A program made the translations under genes and the position numbers. A DNA stretch of 42,327 nt from Sulfolobales archaeon (GTDB lineage Archaea; Thermoproteota; Thermoprotei_A; Sulfolobales; AG1), in contig JAVZPJ010000010.1 of the NCBI GenBank assembly GCA_038881635.1, positions 1-42,327 on the forward strand, given 5' to 3'. Positions 6,950 through 14,842 of the stretch are shown one piece after another. Numbering within the stretch: the stretch's first letter is position 1; the number at the start of each line of letters is the position of its first letter. The notes under the pieces are model-generated. The model was given only the letters and a program-made list of their open reading frames with translations. It did no database searches and had not been told where the DNA came from.

Positions 6950-9019
6950 CTAGGATGAGAGACTGATAAAAATCGGGTAGTAGACACAAACACCAGCACT
7001 TCCGGGTAGGGTGCAGAGCTCGAGTTTCAGTGTAAGTGTTGCAGTCTGACCTGTTGTTGTAAAGTATCCGCTGACAGATATACTGTTGCCCGATCCCAGG
7101 TTCAGCTGTATCACGTTCGTAGAGCTCGTGATAAGCGAGCCATTTCTTATAGTAATATTCGTGGAGCTTCCAACACCCTCAAGCCATATGTCTAGGTTTA
7201 GAGTGGTTGGAGCTTGCAAGGATTCTATTATCAGCCTGGCGTAGAGTGTTTGGGATGTGTTTATACTTAGAACTCTCGATGTAGTTGTAAGCTGAGAAGC
7301 TCCGGAGATTTTCAGTGCTAGACTGGCACTGGTCTTGTTAGCTCCAAGGCTCACAGTGATCGGAGCTGTAGAGAGATTATACGTGTCTCCACCTAGAATA
7401 GCATCAGTGGCTGGCACTGTGAGAATACCACAGAGATATGAATCAGGGTATCTGACTACTATCCTCCCATCAAAGCCCGTGCCCACAACAATATCATTCA
7501 CCACACCAAGAGTGAAAGATGATGCTGGAGCTTTTGTCGTGTTAACGAGGCTCCCTAGATTATCCCACACCTCAACACTCATACCTGTGTAGAAGCTTGT
7601 GAAGTATACCGTTCTAGGATCTACAGTGGATATTATGAATTCATCAAAGTATGCTGCTACATTGTCAACCTCAACTCCGATATATGCCGGGGTGAACACG
7701 TTGGCACTGGTTATAGTTGCTGAAACACTGGTAACATAGCTTCCGCTTGCACTATAGAGATATGCTGTTATAGTAATAGTGGTTCCCGCTACCGAGTAGT
7801 TCACTACAATAGTGTACCAGCTAGTCTGACTGTAGCCGGGTATGGAGACGCTAGCATGAATACGCCATCCACTGACTACCACATTATAGCTCCATATCTG
7901 TAGGTATCCAGTTGTGTATATTTCTACCGTGTACATTCTATTTATCCCTGAGTTCATCATTGAAATACCGTACCAGCCTGATCCCGAAACCCATCTTGTC
8001 TTCACCGCCACCCAATTATTACCTGATACAGGAGTGTTGTAGTAATAGTGAGAAGCGACTCCGAGACCTCCATCGTTATCTGTTCCCTGTAACACATTTC
8101 CTTTAGCTCCTGCTACACCGCTAACACTACTCCAAGTTCCTCCGCTACTAGCCCACCCGGTTAGTGGGTAGGTTTCGAAGTCTGTGTATGTGAGTGCTCC
8201 TCTGCTTACTCTATTCAATGCTGTGCAGGTGTAGTTATATGGTGGGGTTTCTAGAGTTGCTGTAGGTGGGCTGGGTGCTATGGTTAGGGTGGCTGGGTTG
8301 TATACGAATACTGATGCTAGTACTGGGAGTACTAGTATTATGAGTGTTGCGAGAGACATCTTATTTCTGAAACTCGTGGATCTAGGCTTTTCAATATTAG
8401 AAGGCTTGTTCTCAGCGATCTTTCTAGATACTATTATGAGAGAGGTGAAAGAGGTTGTAAAGGCTATTATTATGAGTATTAGCTGTATCCAGTTGCTTCC
8501 ACCTATTCTGAGAATGCTTGTCTCTTCTATTCTAACTCCTTCAAAAGCTACAACACCTGCCAGAGTGCTGAAGCTCTTCTCATCTCCTATCAGATTACTG
8601 AATCCTCCTACATCGAGAGAGACAGCTCTATAGATGTATCCATTGAATAATCCGTAGAGCATGATCAAACCCATAGACACTCCATATGATAGTCCTAGAG
8701 CTAGAAGAGGTTTTCTCTTGAATAGAACCGCAGATGCTATTGAGATAACGAGCAGAGATGCTGAAGATAGTGCGAAGATGAGAGAAACATGTCTTATATA
8801 ATCTGTGTGAGGCATTGAAATAGGCTGATTATTATAACTATAATACAGCTTGTAATCCGTGACTGAGTAGTACCCGTAGACATATCCATGGAAGTAGTAT
8901 ATCGGGAGGATCACTAGAAGAAGATAGATTAGAGATGCTATCACACCAATCAAGCTGGATACAAGAATAAGCAGTCGAGCGATTCTATCTAGCCTATCCT
9001 CACCGGTATTCCAATCCAT
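6950..9019 (-). CDS. Membrane-anchored large surface protein with LamG-like and TasA/pilin-like C-terminal domains
   Basis: A 689-residue protein with an unusual layout. Residues about 13-45, 76-100, 103-130 and 177-199 are four membrane helices. A fifth hydrophobic segment (about 222-250) ends in SVFVYNPATLTIAPSPP and reads like a secretion signal in the middle of the chain. Residues about 277-465 form a beta-rich, Gly/Ser/Tyr/Trp-rich jelly-roll domain (YTDFETYPLTGWASSGGTW ... YFDEFIIS) resembling LamG/concanavalin-like folds. A final Thr/Ser-rich beta domain (about 545-689) contains ITVSLGANKTSASLAL, which matches ISVTIGANSTSASITI of the small secreted protein encoded first in the operon. 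Several N-glycosylation sequons are present. Its start overlaps the signal peptidase gene by 31 bases. I infer a base, tip or anchor component of a surface fibre; this is unproven. Confidence 0.8.
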   Translation of the reverse strand: MDWNTGEDRLDRIARLLILVSSLIGVIASLIYLLLVILPIYYFHGYVYGYYSVTDYKLYYSYNNQPISMPHTDYIRHVSLIFALSSASLLVISIASAVLFKRKPLLALGLSYGVSMGLIMLYGLFNGYIYRAVSLDVGGFSNLIGDEKSFSTLAGVVAFEGVRIEETSILRIGGSNWIQLILIIIAFTTSFTSLIIVSRKIAENKPSNIEKPRSTSFRNKMSLATLIILVLPVLASVFVYNPATLTIAPSPPTATLETPPYNYTCTALNRVSRGALTYTDFETYPLTGWASSGGTWSSVSGVAGAKGNVLQGTDNDGGLGVASHYYYNTPVSGNNWVAVKTRWVSGSGWYGISMMNSGINRMYTVEIYTTGYLQIWSYNVVVSGWRIHASVSIPGYSQTSWYTIVVNYSVAGTTITITAYLYSASGSYVTSVSATITSANVFTPAYIGVEVDNVAAYFDEFIISTVDPRTVYFTSFYTGMSVEVWDNLGSLVNTTKAPASSFTLGVVNDIVVGTGFDGRIVVRYPDSYLCGILTVPATDAILGGDTYNLSTAPITVSLGANKTSASLALKISGASQLTTTSRVLSINTSQTLYARLIIESLQAPTTLNLDIWLEGVGSSTNITIRNGSLITSSTNVIQLNLGSGNSISVSGYFTTTGQTATLTLKLELCTLPGSAGVCVYYPIFISLSS

Positions 9020-10080
9020 CTTAGAACACCTTGGTTGAACCAGGATATATAGGCGTACGCGTACTCGGCTTTCTCAGGCAGCTGGATCAAAGCTTGTGAA
9101 AAGCCTTCTATCGTGAGACTCTCATTAATCCAAATCCAAGCCCCGTCTAGATAGTATCTGATAGATATGTTAACCGTTATAGGAAAGCAATTAAGATTTC
9201 TAACAAGAATCACCCCATCTTCCGAGCTTATCTCTGGATCTACTCCGCCTACGAGAAGATCGTATCCTCCCTCAAGCCTGATATTACCATTGAAAACAGC
9301 TCTCACTTCTATATGTAGTGGTTTTCTCTCTTCAAAAGCTTTCTTAAGAAGCATAGGATCTGGTTTTACAATGATCTCTCTATCGAGTATGCTGACTATA
9401 TCCGCTTGTGTAGAGTTTATACCTACACTAGCATTAGCGATCGATAGAGCTGTCGTGTAGCGAATACTCAGAGAACATGAAGCCTGATCCAGGTATACAC
9501 CCGCTAGATCTACAAGAGGGAGTTGTGGGGGGGATAGCGCGATCGCTCCAGGAACTACTATGTATACTGATAGTAGCAGAATTATTGCGAGAGCGAGAGA
9601 GATAACATATGAGAAGCCTATAACAGGTATTCTAGCAATACCATAGAGAGAATAAACAATGACAGCCACTAGCAGGGGTATCCAGATCTCTCTAGGTATC
9701 GACAGGATCACTCTTCCTCTAACCATTGAAAGCTCTATAGGACTGTCAGTCTGATTAGCATTATCTCCTTTAGTGATCAGCATAATTCTATCTCCATTAC
9801 TCATGTTCACTCTCACGAGATCTATGATCCTGTGAACAATACAGTGGCTAGGAGTGACGCAGTATAAAATCACATCTCCAACACTATAATTACCACACGA
9901 GTAAAGAACAAGATCACCTACTCTGAGAGAAGGCTCCATACTATTAGAAGCCACGATAGAGAGACCAACAAGATCAAGATATCCAAATCTAGAGAGAAGA
10001 GTAAGAACAACCAGAGCAAGAAATACGAGAAGAAATATATCGAAGATTAAAAAGAGAATTCTTTTAAAAAGGAAACTCAT
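8989..10080 (-). CDS. Signal peptidase I (S26B, archaeal/SipW-like) with extra C-terminal ectodomain
   Basis: Residues 1-150 are a membrane signal peptidase: helix at about 7-32, nucleophile Ser47 in ASNSMEPSLRVGDLVLY, His83 in CIVHRIIDL in place of the bacterial lysine, and Asp106 (or Asp112) in ITKGDNANQTD. This Ser-His-Asp set is the S26B type used by archaea, the ER and Bacillus SipW. A second helix lies near 133-150. Unlike a plain peptidase (about 150-200 aa) it continues with a third helix (157-178) running into SVYIVVPGAIALSPPQLPL, which resembles the leader motif of the two neighbouring secreted proteins, and then about 180 residues of beta-rich, extracytoplasmic-looking sequence. 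It lies 12 bases after the small secreted protein gene and overlaps the large one by 31 bases, so a dedicated processing role is likely. Confidence 0.87.
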   Translation of the reverse strand: MSFLFKRILFLIFDIFLLVFLALVVLTLLSRFGYLDLVGLSIVASNSMEPSLRVGDLVLYSCGNYSVGDVILYCVTPSHCIVHRIIDLVRVNMSNGDRIMLITKGDNANQTDSPIELSMVRGRVILSIPREIWIPLLVAVIVYSLYGIARIPVIGFSYVISLALAIILLLSVYIVVPGAIALSPPQLPLVDLAGVYLDQASCSLSIRYTTALSIANASVGINSTQADIVSILDREIIVKPDPMLLKKAFEERKPLHIEVRAVFNGNIRLEGGYDLLVGGVDPEISSEDGVILVRNLNCFPITVNISIRYYLDGAWIWINESLTIEGFSQALIQLPEKAEYAYAYISWFNQGVLRWIGIPVRIG

Positions 10081-10092
10081 TAGATGCCCTCG

Positions 10093-10674
10093 CTACCTTC
10101 CAGCACTAGGATTAGCAGGTGGTGTCTCGCTAGATGGTGTGAAAACCAGCTTGGCTGTTACACTATATGATGCTCCATTGATGTTCGTGCCTTCAGGTAT
10201 TTTCACGTAGAAGTCTAACTCCCACTTACTACCAGCTGGTAGAGAGCCTATAGATATAGGCGTGTTAGTCGATGGACTAGTTATATCGATTGCTTTAACT
10301 AGTGTATTTCCGGAGTATACGAAGAGCTTGACCACACTACCTGCAGGTAGATTATTGCTGACGCTGGTGAATACTATGTAGACGTTATATGCCTTACTAT
10401 CATAGTTCACTACTAGGGTCACATTCTTATAGTAATTCTCTTGATATGTGGGATGTATAGTGATAGATGCTGAAGTACTATTAGCACCAATAGTCACACT
10501 TATTGTATTACCCTGTCCTATATCAGGCTGACCAGCATTACTTCCAGGCTGAAAGACTACAGATGGTGGTGTAGGAGTTGCTGTGACTGTGAGTGGGTAG
10601 TAGACGAATACACTTGCGAATACTACTACTGTTAGTGCTAGTATTATTCCGAGTGATATTATCTCTCTTCTCAT
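10093..10674 (-). CDS. Small secreted beta-rich protein, candidate TasA/AbpA-like fibre subunit
   Basis: A 193-residue precursor with a basic N-terminus (MRRE), a hydrophobic core at about 6-26 and the motif SVFVYYPLTVTATPTPP, with a plausible signal peptidase site after VTA (about residue 32). The mature part is Thr/Ser/Asn-rich and strongly beta-predicted (NTISVTIGANSTSASITI, VTLVVNYDSKAYNVYIVF, GSVVKLFVYSGNTLVKAIDI, KWELDFYVKIPEG, YSVTAKLVFTPSS) with no cysteine. TasA of Bacillus and the AbpA bundling pilins of Pyrobaculum are jelly-roll secreted proteins of this size encoded next to a SipW-type signal peptidase; this operon has the same arrangement. The family call is inferred from size, composition and neighbourhood, not from a clear sequence match. 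It is the first gene of the operon, so it is likely the most abundant product. Confidence 0.75.
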   Translation of the reverse strand: MRREIISLGIILALTVVVFASVFVYYPLTVTATPTPPSVVFQPGSNAGQPDIGQGNTISVTIGANSTSASITIHPTYQENYYKNVTLVVNYDSKAYNVYIVFTSVSNNLPAGSVVKLFVYSGNTLVKAIDITSPSTNTPISIGSLPAGSKWELDFYVKIPEGTNINGASYSVTAKLVFTPSSETPPANPSAGR

Positions 10675-10706
10675 TTCTGCATACCTTCTCTATTCTACCA
10701 AAGAGG

Positions 10707-10716
10707 TATTTAAATA
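10707..10716 (-). promoter_or_regulatory. TATA box of the fibre-like operon
   Basis: The palindromic word TATTTAAATA lies 33-42 bases upstream of the ATG at 10674. Transcription on the minus strand would begin near 10685, leaving a leader of about ten bases before the small secreted protein. No similar element is visible inside the operon, in line with co-transcription of the three genes. Confidence 0.6.
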
Positions 10717-10903
10717 ATAGGTCTTTGGCTACTATATGAGATCCTACTATGATTAATGAGATTCTACCAGATCTCGCGGAGGTCTTCGATATGTATGTGG
10801 TCTCAATGTTATCAGGTCTGATTCTAACATCTTCTGATAATGATTCGAATGCTTCTCATGAGGTGTAGGGCTGTGAATTTTAAGCAGGTATAAGCAGGAT
10901 CTC

Positions 10904-11548
10904 ATGGGGTCGCATATGAGTATTCAGGCTCAAGAGAGTATGGATAGTAGAGAGATTGTTAGAAGAGCTTCACTAGCTATGACTAGAACGGTAGTGATAG
11001 TAGTCGTGTATGTAGCTGTTTCTGCTTTGGTGAAATTCGTTGTAGAAGATCTTCTGCTGAAAACATTAGGAGTAGATATAACAGGATATCAAGTGTACAT
11101 CCAGATCCTGCTAGCACTTGCCTTCGGCTATCTTATTGTCAATAGTATTGCATGGTTCTTCTACTGGTCTACAAGATCTAGGTATGGACATCCTACCGCT
11201 GCTGCTATCAGGAATATAATCAGGATCATAGGTATGGGAGCTCTGCTCTCAGCAATAGCCGGCGGTGTAGCTGGCGGTGCTGCCGGAGTTGCTCTAGGCG
11301 GCTTCCTAGGTATTGTCATAGGCTTTGCATCTCAGCAGGTGCTTGGTCAGGCTGTTGCAGGGCTTTTCCTGCTGATAGCAAGACCTTTTAGAGTAGGTGA
11401 TAACGTTATAATAGCTGGTGAAGAAGGTGTTGTTGAAGATATTGCCACCATGTTTACCATAGTTAGGAAAGCTGATGGTGTGACTGTGCTTATACCTAAT
11501 AGCTCGATTATTGGTGGGAAGATATATCTGAAACCTGGAAAACAATAG
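10904..11548 (+). CDS. MscS-type mechanosensitive channel, short form
   Basis: A 214-residue small-conductance mechanosensitive channel homologue. Three membrane helices are seen (about 26-50, 62-84 and 103-140). The pore-lining third helix is the Gly/Ala-rich ALLSAIAGGVAGGAAGVALG followed by the signature GFLGIVIGFASQQVLGQAVAGLFLLIARPFRVGDNV, and then the start of the beta domain (EEGVVEDIATMFTIVRKADGVTVLIPNSSIIGG). It ends soon after that beta domain, so the alpha-beta C-terminal cage of E. coli MscS is absent; short versions are common in archaea. Its job is to release solutes on hypo-osmotic stress. It starts at ATG 10904 or at ATG 10916, diverges from the fibre-like operon, and is followed by a T7 tract at 11563-11569. 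Confidence 0.92.
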   Translation: MGSHMSIQAQESMDSREIVRRASLAMTRTVVIVVVYVAVSALVKFVVEDLLLKTLGVDITGYQVYIQILLALAFGYLIVNSIAWFFYWSTRSRYGHPTAAAIRNIIRIIGMGALLSAIAGGVAGGAAGVALGGFLGIVIGFASQQVLGQAVAGLFLLIARPFRVGDNVIIAGEEGVVEDIATMFTIVRKADGVTVLIPNSSIIGGKIYLKPGKQ

Positions 11549-11562
11549 AGAAGATCACAAGC

Positions 11563-11569
11563 TTTTTTT
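11563..11569 (+). terminator. Oligo-T terminator after the MscS gene
   Basis: Seven consecutive T residues 15 bases downstream of the MscS stop codon, the usual form of an archaeal intrinsic terminator. Confidence 0.5.
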
Positions 11570-11707
11570 ACATATCTAAAGATCTGAGATCTGAAGATTT
11601 ACCGTAGGATATCTAGAAGAATTCTAAGCAAACCTAAGTAAGCAACACAGACAACCACATCAGATAATTCAGGTAGAATAATAAAAATGAAGAGACGAAG
11701 CTGAGAA

Positions 11708-12718
11708 TTAATAGATAGAGATTGTGTGAGAAGGTGTTATAATATCTTTCATCGTAAGAAGTCCTGGAGATGCTCTAAGCATCTTGGGTATCGTGTTCAC
11801 TATCATAGAAGCTGTAGCTATATCTCCATGAACTCCGGGACTGCTTCTCCATCTAATGCTAGGTTCTCCCTCTATATAGATCTCATCATAATCTTCACGA
11901 CCTACGGATGCATATAGATCTAATTCTATGAAGATTTTATCATTCATAAATCCTCTACCCCATCCATGGATTCCTGCAACTCTCCCGGGTTGTATCTTGA
12001 AGTATTCTGTCTCCATATATCTTTCAGCAAGAATTGGTTCCTGACCTTCTTCAACCTTTGATATCCTTACACCGAGAAACTCTCCTAGGAGAAGTATTGA
12101 CTCAGCATAGCCTACGTGAGCTGTGTACTCTCCTCTTCTCATACCTTCTCTGAACTCCTCCACAGATAGTGAAAGTCCATACTTCTTCTGGAACGAGTAT
12201 CTTCTCTTCCCAGCATCAATAGATCTCACGATAGAAATCTTCTTAACCTCAGCATGAACCGAGGATAGGACTGCTGGGAGAGTATCAAATATGAAGCCCG
12301 GGTTAACACCCGTGCCCAAGACTCTGAGCCCTCTACTTCTAGCCATGCTATCGATAAGCTTTGATAGCTCAGGATACCTGTACCATGGGTATGCAAGGGT
12401 TTCTGCTGTTGATATAACGTTAGATCCTGCATCAAGAGATCTGACTATCTGAGGATAGATTCTATCTAGATAGGTTCCTGTAGACTGGATCACAACATCA
12501 GCTTTAGCTCTTCTAAGAAATTCGAGAGCTTCAGAATCGCTAACCACAGAAGCCCCGATCCTTCCCACACCAGAGACCTCGCCAACGTCTCTCCCGATCT
12601 TATTAGGATCCACTTCCACACCTCCCACGATCTCGTAGAAGTTCTTTCTAAGAAGATACCTCACTATCAAACTACCTACCGGGCCTAACCCGTAGACTAC
12701 TACACGGATTCTATCGAT
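11708..12718 (-). CDS. DapB-like NAD(P)-dependent dehydrogenase (2,4-diaminopentanoate dehydrogenase type), apparent AUC start
   Basis: A dihydrodipicolinate-reductase-fold oxidoreductase. The N-terminal Rossmann motif is IRVVVYGLGPVGSLIVRYLL. Further family features are VVIQSTGTYLDRIYPQI, AGSNVISTAETLAYPWYR and GTGVNPGFIFDTLPAVLS; this pattern is shared by 2,4-diaminopentanoate dehydrogenases and many uncharacterised archaeal relatives. The substrate is unknown. A TTG at 12670 would begin after the glycine loop and destroy the nucleotide-binding fold. The open frame extends to a TAA at 12721-12719 and holds no ATG, GTG or TTG before that TTG. The first codon after the TAA is ATC (12718-12716), four bases after GGTGAT (12728-12723), a perfect complement to the archaeal 16S anti-Shine-Dalgarno. 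I therefore place the start at the AUC, giving 336 residues. Confidence 0.82.
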   Translation of the reverse strand: MDRIRVVVYGLGPVGSLIVRYLLRKNFYEIVGGVEVDPNKIGRDVGEVSGVGRIGASVVSDSEALEFLRRAKADVVIQSTGTYLDRIYPQIVRSLDAGSNVISTAETLAYPWYRYPELSKLIDSMARSRGLRVLGTGVNPGFIFDTLPAVLSSVHAEVKKISIVRSIDAGKRRYSFQKKYGLSLSVEEFREGMRRGEYTAHVGYAESILLLGEFLGVRISKVEEGQEPILAERYMETEYFKIQPGRVAGIHGWGRGFMNDKIFIELDLYASVGREDYDEIYIEGEPSIRWRSSPGVHGDIATASMIVNTIPKMLRASPGLLTMKDIITPSHTISIY

Positions 12719-12748
12719 TTAAATCACCAAGCTATATTAGATAGGCAT

Positions 12749-12758
12749 ATTTATATAT
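12749..12758 (-). promoter_or_regulatory. TATA box of the DapB-like gene
   Basis: TATATAAATA on the minus strand, centred about 27 bases before position 12727. The predicted transcript begins around the GGTGAT ribosome-binding site and about ten bases before the AUC codon, which supports translation starting at 12718. Confidence 0.5.
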
Positions 12759-12841
12759 GCATGATTATGATCTCTACTCGTAAAACTAGTAGAATCCTTA
12801 AAAACGCTGTTGCCAACTATTGTATGAGTAGGTTGTAAACT

Positions 12842-14245
12842 TTGTTCAGAGAAAAACTCTCTTCATCTGTTTACGCGACCTCTTTCGAGGAAGTCTATCT
12901 AGCTCCTGGAATGGCTTCTCTAGAGCCTTCTGAGATTGATCTCAGTACTTTCTTCAGTAGAAACACTAGGATACTCATACCAATATCATCATCACCTATG
13001 GATACGGTCACCGAAGAGGAGATGGCTATAGCACTAGCTCTTCTAGGAGGTATCGGTGTTGTTCATAGAAATATTCCTGTGGAGAGACAGGTTGAGATTG
13101 TTAGAAGAGTTAAAAGTGCTCCTCTTATAAGAACCAGATCCTTATTCATATCGAGTATGGATACATGCTATAGAGCTCTAGAGATCATGAGATCAATGTT
13201 TCTCAGAGATATACCCGTCGTAGATGATGGAAGAGTTGTAGGTCATATTCGATACTCTGATGCTATCGAGAGCTGCAGAGGTTTTGAAACTCTGGTTGGA
13301 AAACTTATGAAGCCTCCGAAATCTATTGAGATCACGAGGCTTAATGATGCTAGAAGAGATCTTATTAGAGGAGAGAGTGATACTATAGCAGTAATCTCGA
13401 GAGAAGGCTTCTACCTGGGAACTCTAGTCTTTCAAGATCTCTTCGAAGATTACACACCTGCTATCGGAAGAGATGGAGGTCTTGTCGTAGGAGCTGCTAT
13501 ATCTCCATTTGATTTCAACAGAGTTAAAGCTTTAGATCCTATAACTGATGTTCTAGTATCTGATGTTGCTCACGCTCACAATATTAATGTTCTAAAGCAT
13601 CTTAGCAAAATCTCTAGAGAAACCTCATCAGATCTTGTTGTAGGAAATATAGCGAGTTATCAAGCTGTTAGAGATGCTGTAGAATATATCGAGAGAATCG
13701 ATGGATTTAGAGTAGGGTTAGGAGGAGGATCTATATGCATAACACCTGAGGTTTCAGGAGCTTACATGCCTACGTTATATGCTGTAGCTAGTGTTAGAGA
13801 TGCTGTAGAGGATATGAACCTTAGAATTCCCGTGATAGCTGATGGAGGGATCAGATCTTCTGCAGATATTGTGAGAGCTCTAGCAGCAGGAGCTAGTAGC
13901 GTTATGCTGGGAAGTCTTCTCGCGGGAACAGATGAAGCTTCAGCACCTCTGATATCTCTCGAGGGAGAGCTGTACAAGCCTTACAGAGGTATGGCTAGTA
14001 AAAGTGCTATGGAGAGGAGATTCGCTGTAGATAGATATGCAAGGGTTTCTAAGAGAGTTGCAGAAGGTATCGAAGTAGTGATACCATACAAAGGATCTGT
14101 GTACAAGATTGTAAGAGATCTAGTGGAAGGTGTTAGAGCAGGACTTGGATATGCGGGAGCTTCTAGTATAAGAGATCTTTGGGAGAAAGCTGTGTTTATA
14201 AGAACGAGATCTAGAGATCCTAGAGGTTCTTCGAAGCAGGTGTAG
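12842..14245 (+). CDS. guaB: IMP dehydrogenase (or close IMPDH/GMP reductase relative) with CBS pair
   Basis: A 467-residue IMPDH-type TIM barrel, which would oxidise IMP to XMP in guanine nucleotide synthesis. N-terminal barrel: [38 protein letters not shown]-domain pair is inserted at about 93-205 ([20 protein letters not shown] ... [11 protein letters not shown]). The barrel resumes with [11 protein letters not shown], the cysteine loop [47 protein letters not shown] and the flap segment [24 protein letters not shown]. The catalytic loop differs from the usual GIGPGSICTTR: Pro is Gly and Thr-Thr-Arg is Ile-Thr-Pro, so the K+ site and activity may be altered. Translation starts at TTG 12842. 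LEA14 follows after three bases, probably in one transcript. Confidence 0.88.
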   Translation: MFREKLSSSVYATSFEEVYLAPGMASLEPSEIDLSTFFSRNTRILIPISSSPMDTVTEEEMAIALALLGGIGVVHRNIPVERQVEIVRRVKSAPLIRTRSLFISSMDTCYRALEIMRSMFLRDIPVVDDGRVVGHIRYSDAIESCRGFETLVGKLMKPPKSIEITRLNDARRDLIRGESDTIAVISREGFYLGTLVFQDLFEDYTPAIGRDGGLVVGAAISPFDFNRVKALDPITDVLVSDVAHAHNINVLKHLSKISRETSSDLVVGNIASYQAVRDAVEYIERIDGFRVGLGGGSICITPEVSGAYMPTLYAVASVRDAVEDMNLRIPVIADGGIRSSADIVRALAAGASSVMLGSLLAGTDEASAPLISLEGELYKPYRGMASKSAMERRFAVDRYARVSKRVAEGIEVVIPYKGSVYKIVRDLVEGVRAGLGYAGASSIRDLWEKAVFIRTRSRDPRGSSKQV

Positions 14246-14248
14246 TTA

Positions 14249-14713
14249 TTGAATAAACTATATCTAGCTTTTGCTCTCTCAATTCTCATAGCTCTAGGAG
14301 TATTCGGATACATGTTTTCTGAGTGGTTCTTTGCTAGAGAAAGTCTTAGAAGACTTGATGTGAGAGTAGAACGTATCATGATCTCAGGGATCTCTCCAAC
14401 CTCCATAGATCTTGAGATATACTTCACCATCACCAATAAAGGAGATTCGGATGTTTCAATAGATGGAATCTCTTATGAAATGTTTATAGGAAACAGATCT
14501 ATAGGATCTGGAAATTATTCTAAGAGCGAATCAATACCTCCCAATAGCGAGATAACAATAAGATCTCTTCTAAGAGTAGGTTTAAAAACTCTGGAGCAGA
14601 CTCTTATAGATGTTATCTTGAGTGGAAATCTCTCATCGAGAATCCTAGTACACATCTACAAAGACACTCCATTAGGTGTTGTGAGAATCGTTAGAGAAGT
14701 CACATATCCATAA
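14249..14713 (+). CDS. Membrane-anchored LEA14/WHy-domain protein
   Basis: A 154-residue protein beginning at TTG. One N-terminal helix (LYLAFALSILIALGVFGYMF, about 4-23) is followed by a single LEA_2 (LEA14, Water stress and Hypersensitive response) beta-sandwich: MISGISPTSIDLEIYFTITN, KGDSDVSIDGISYEMFIGNR, SIGSGNYS, SIPPNSEITIRSLLRV. This succession of strands with a ten-residue 'N-x-G-x-x-x-V-x-I' pattern is characteristic. Archaeal members are common and their role is unknown; in plants and bacteria they relate to desiccation tolerance. It is three bases downstream of the IMPDH-like gene, with GGTG in the end of that gene as a possible ribosome-binding site. The topology suggests a domain outside the cell membrane. 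Confidence 0.8.
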   Translation: MNKLYLAFALSILIALGVFGYMFSEWFFARESLRRLDVRVERIMISGISPTSIDLEIYFTITNKGDSDVSIDGISYEMFIGNRSIGSGNYSKSESIPPNSEITIRSLLRVGLKTLEQTLIDVILSGNLSSRILVHIYKDTPLGVVRIVREVTYP

Positions 14714-14842
14714 GCTGGCTGCAAAAGATCTAATAGTATTACCTTTGAGATCTCGATCCTAGTATATCATCTAAGCACATCCCTGATCTTCTCAGGATAT
14801 TATTAATTTCGCTCAAAACACAATATAATATATTCGGATATC

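Noticed and set aside
10749-10868. 39-codon frame between the fibre operon and the MscS gene
   Set aside because: No ribosome-binding site, no recognisable motif and too short to support; may be chance.
11708-12670. DapB-like protein starting at TTG 12670
   Set aside because: The start would fall after the glycine-rich nucleotide loop (GLGPVG), which is encoded in frame just upstream.
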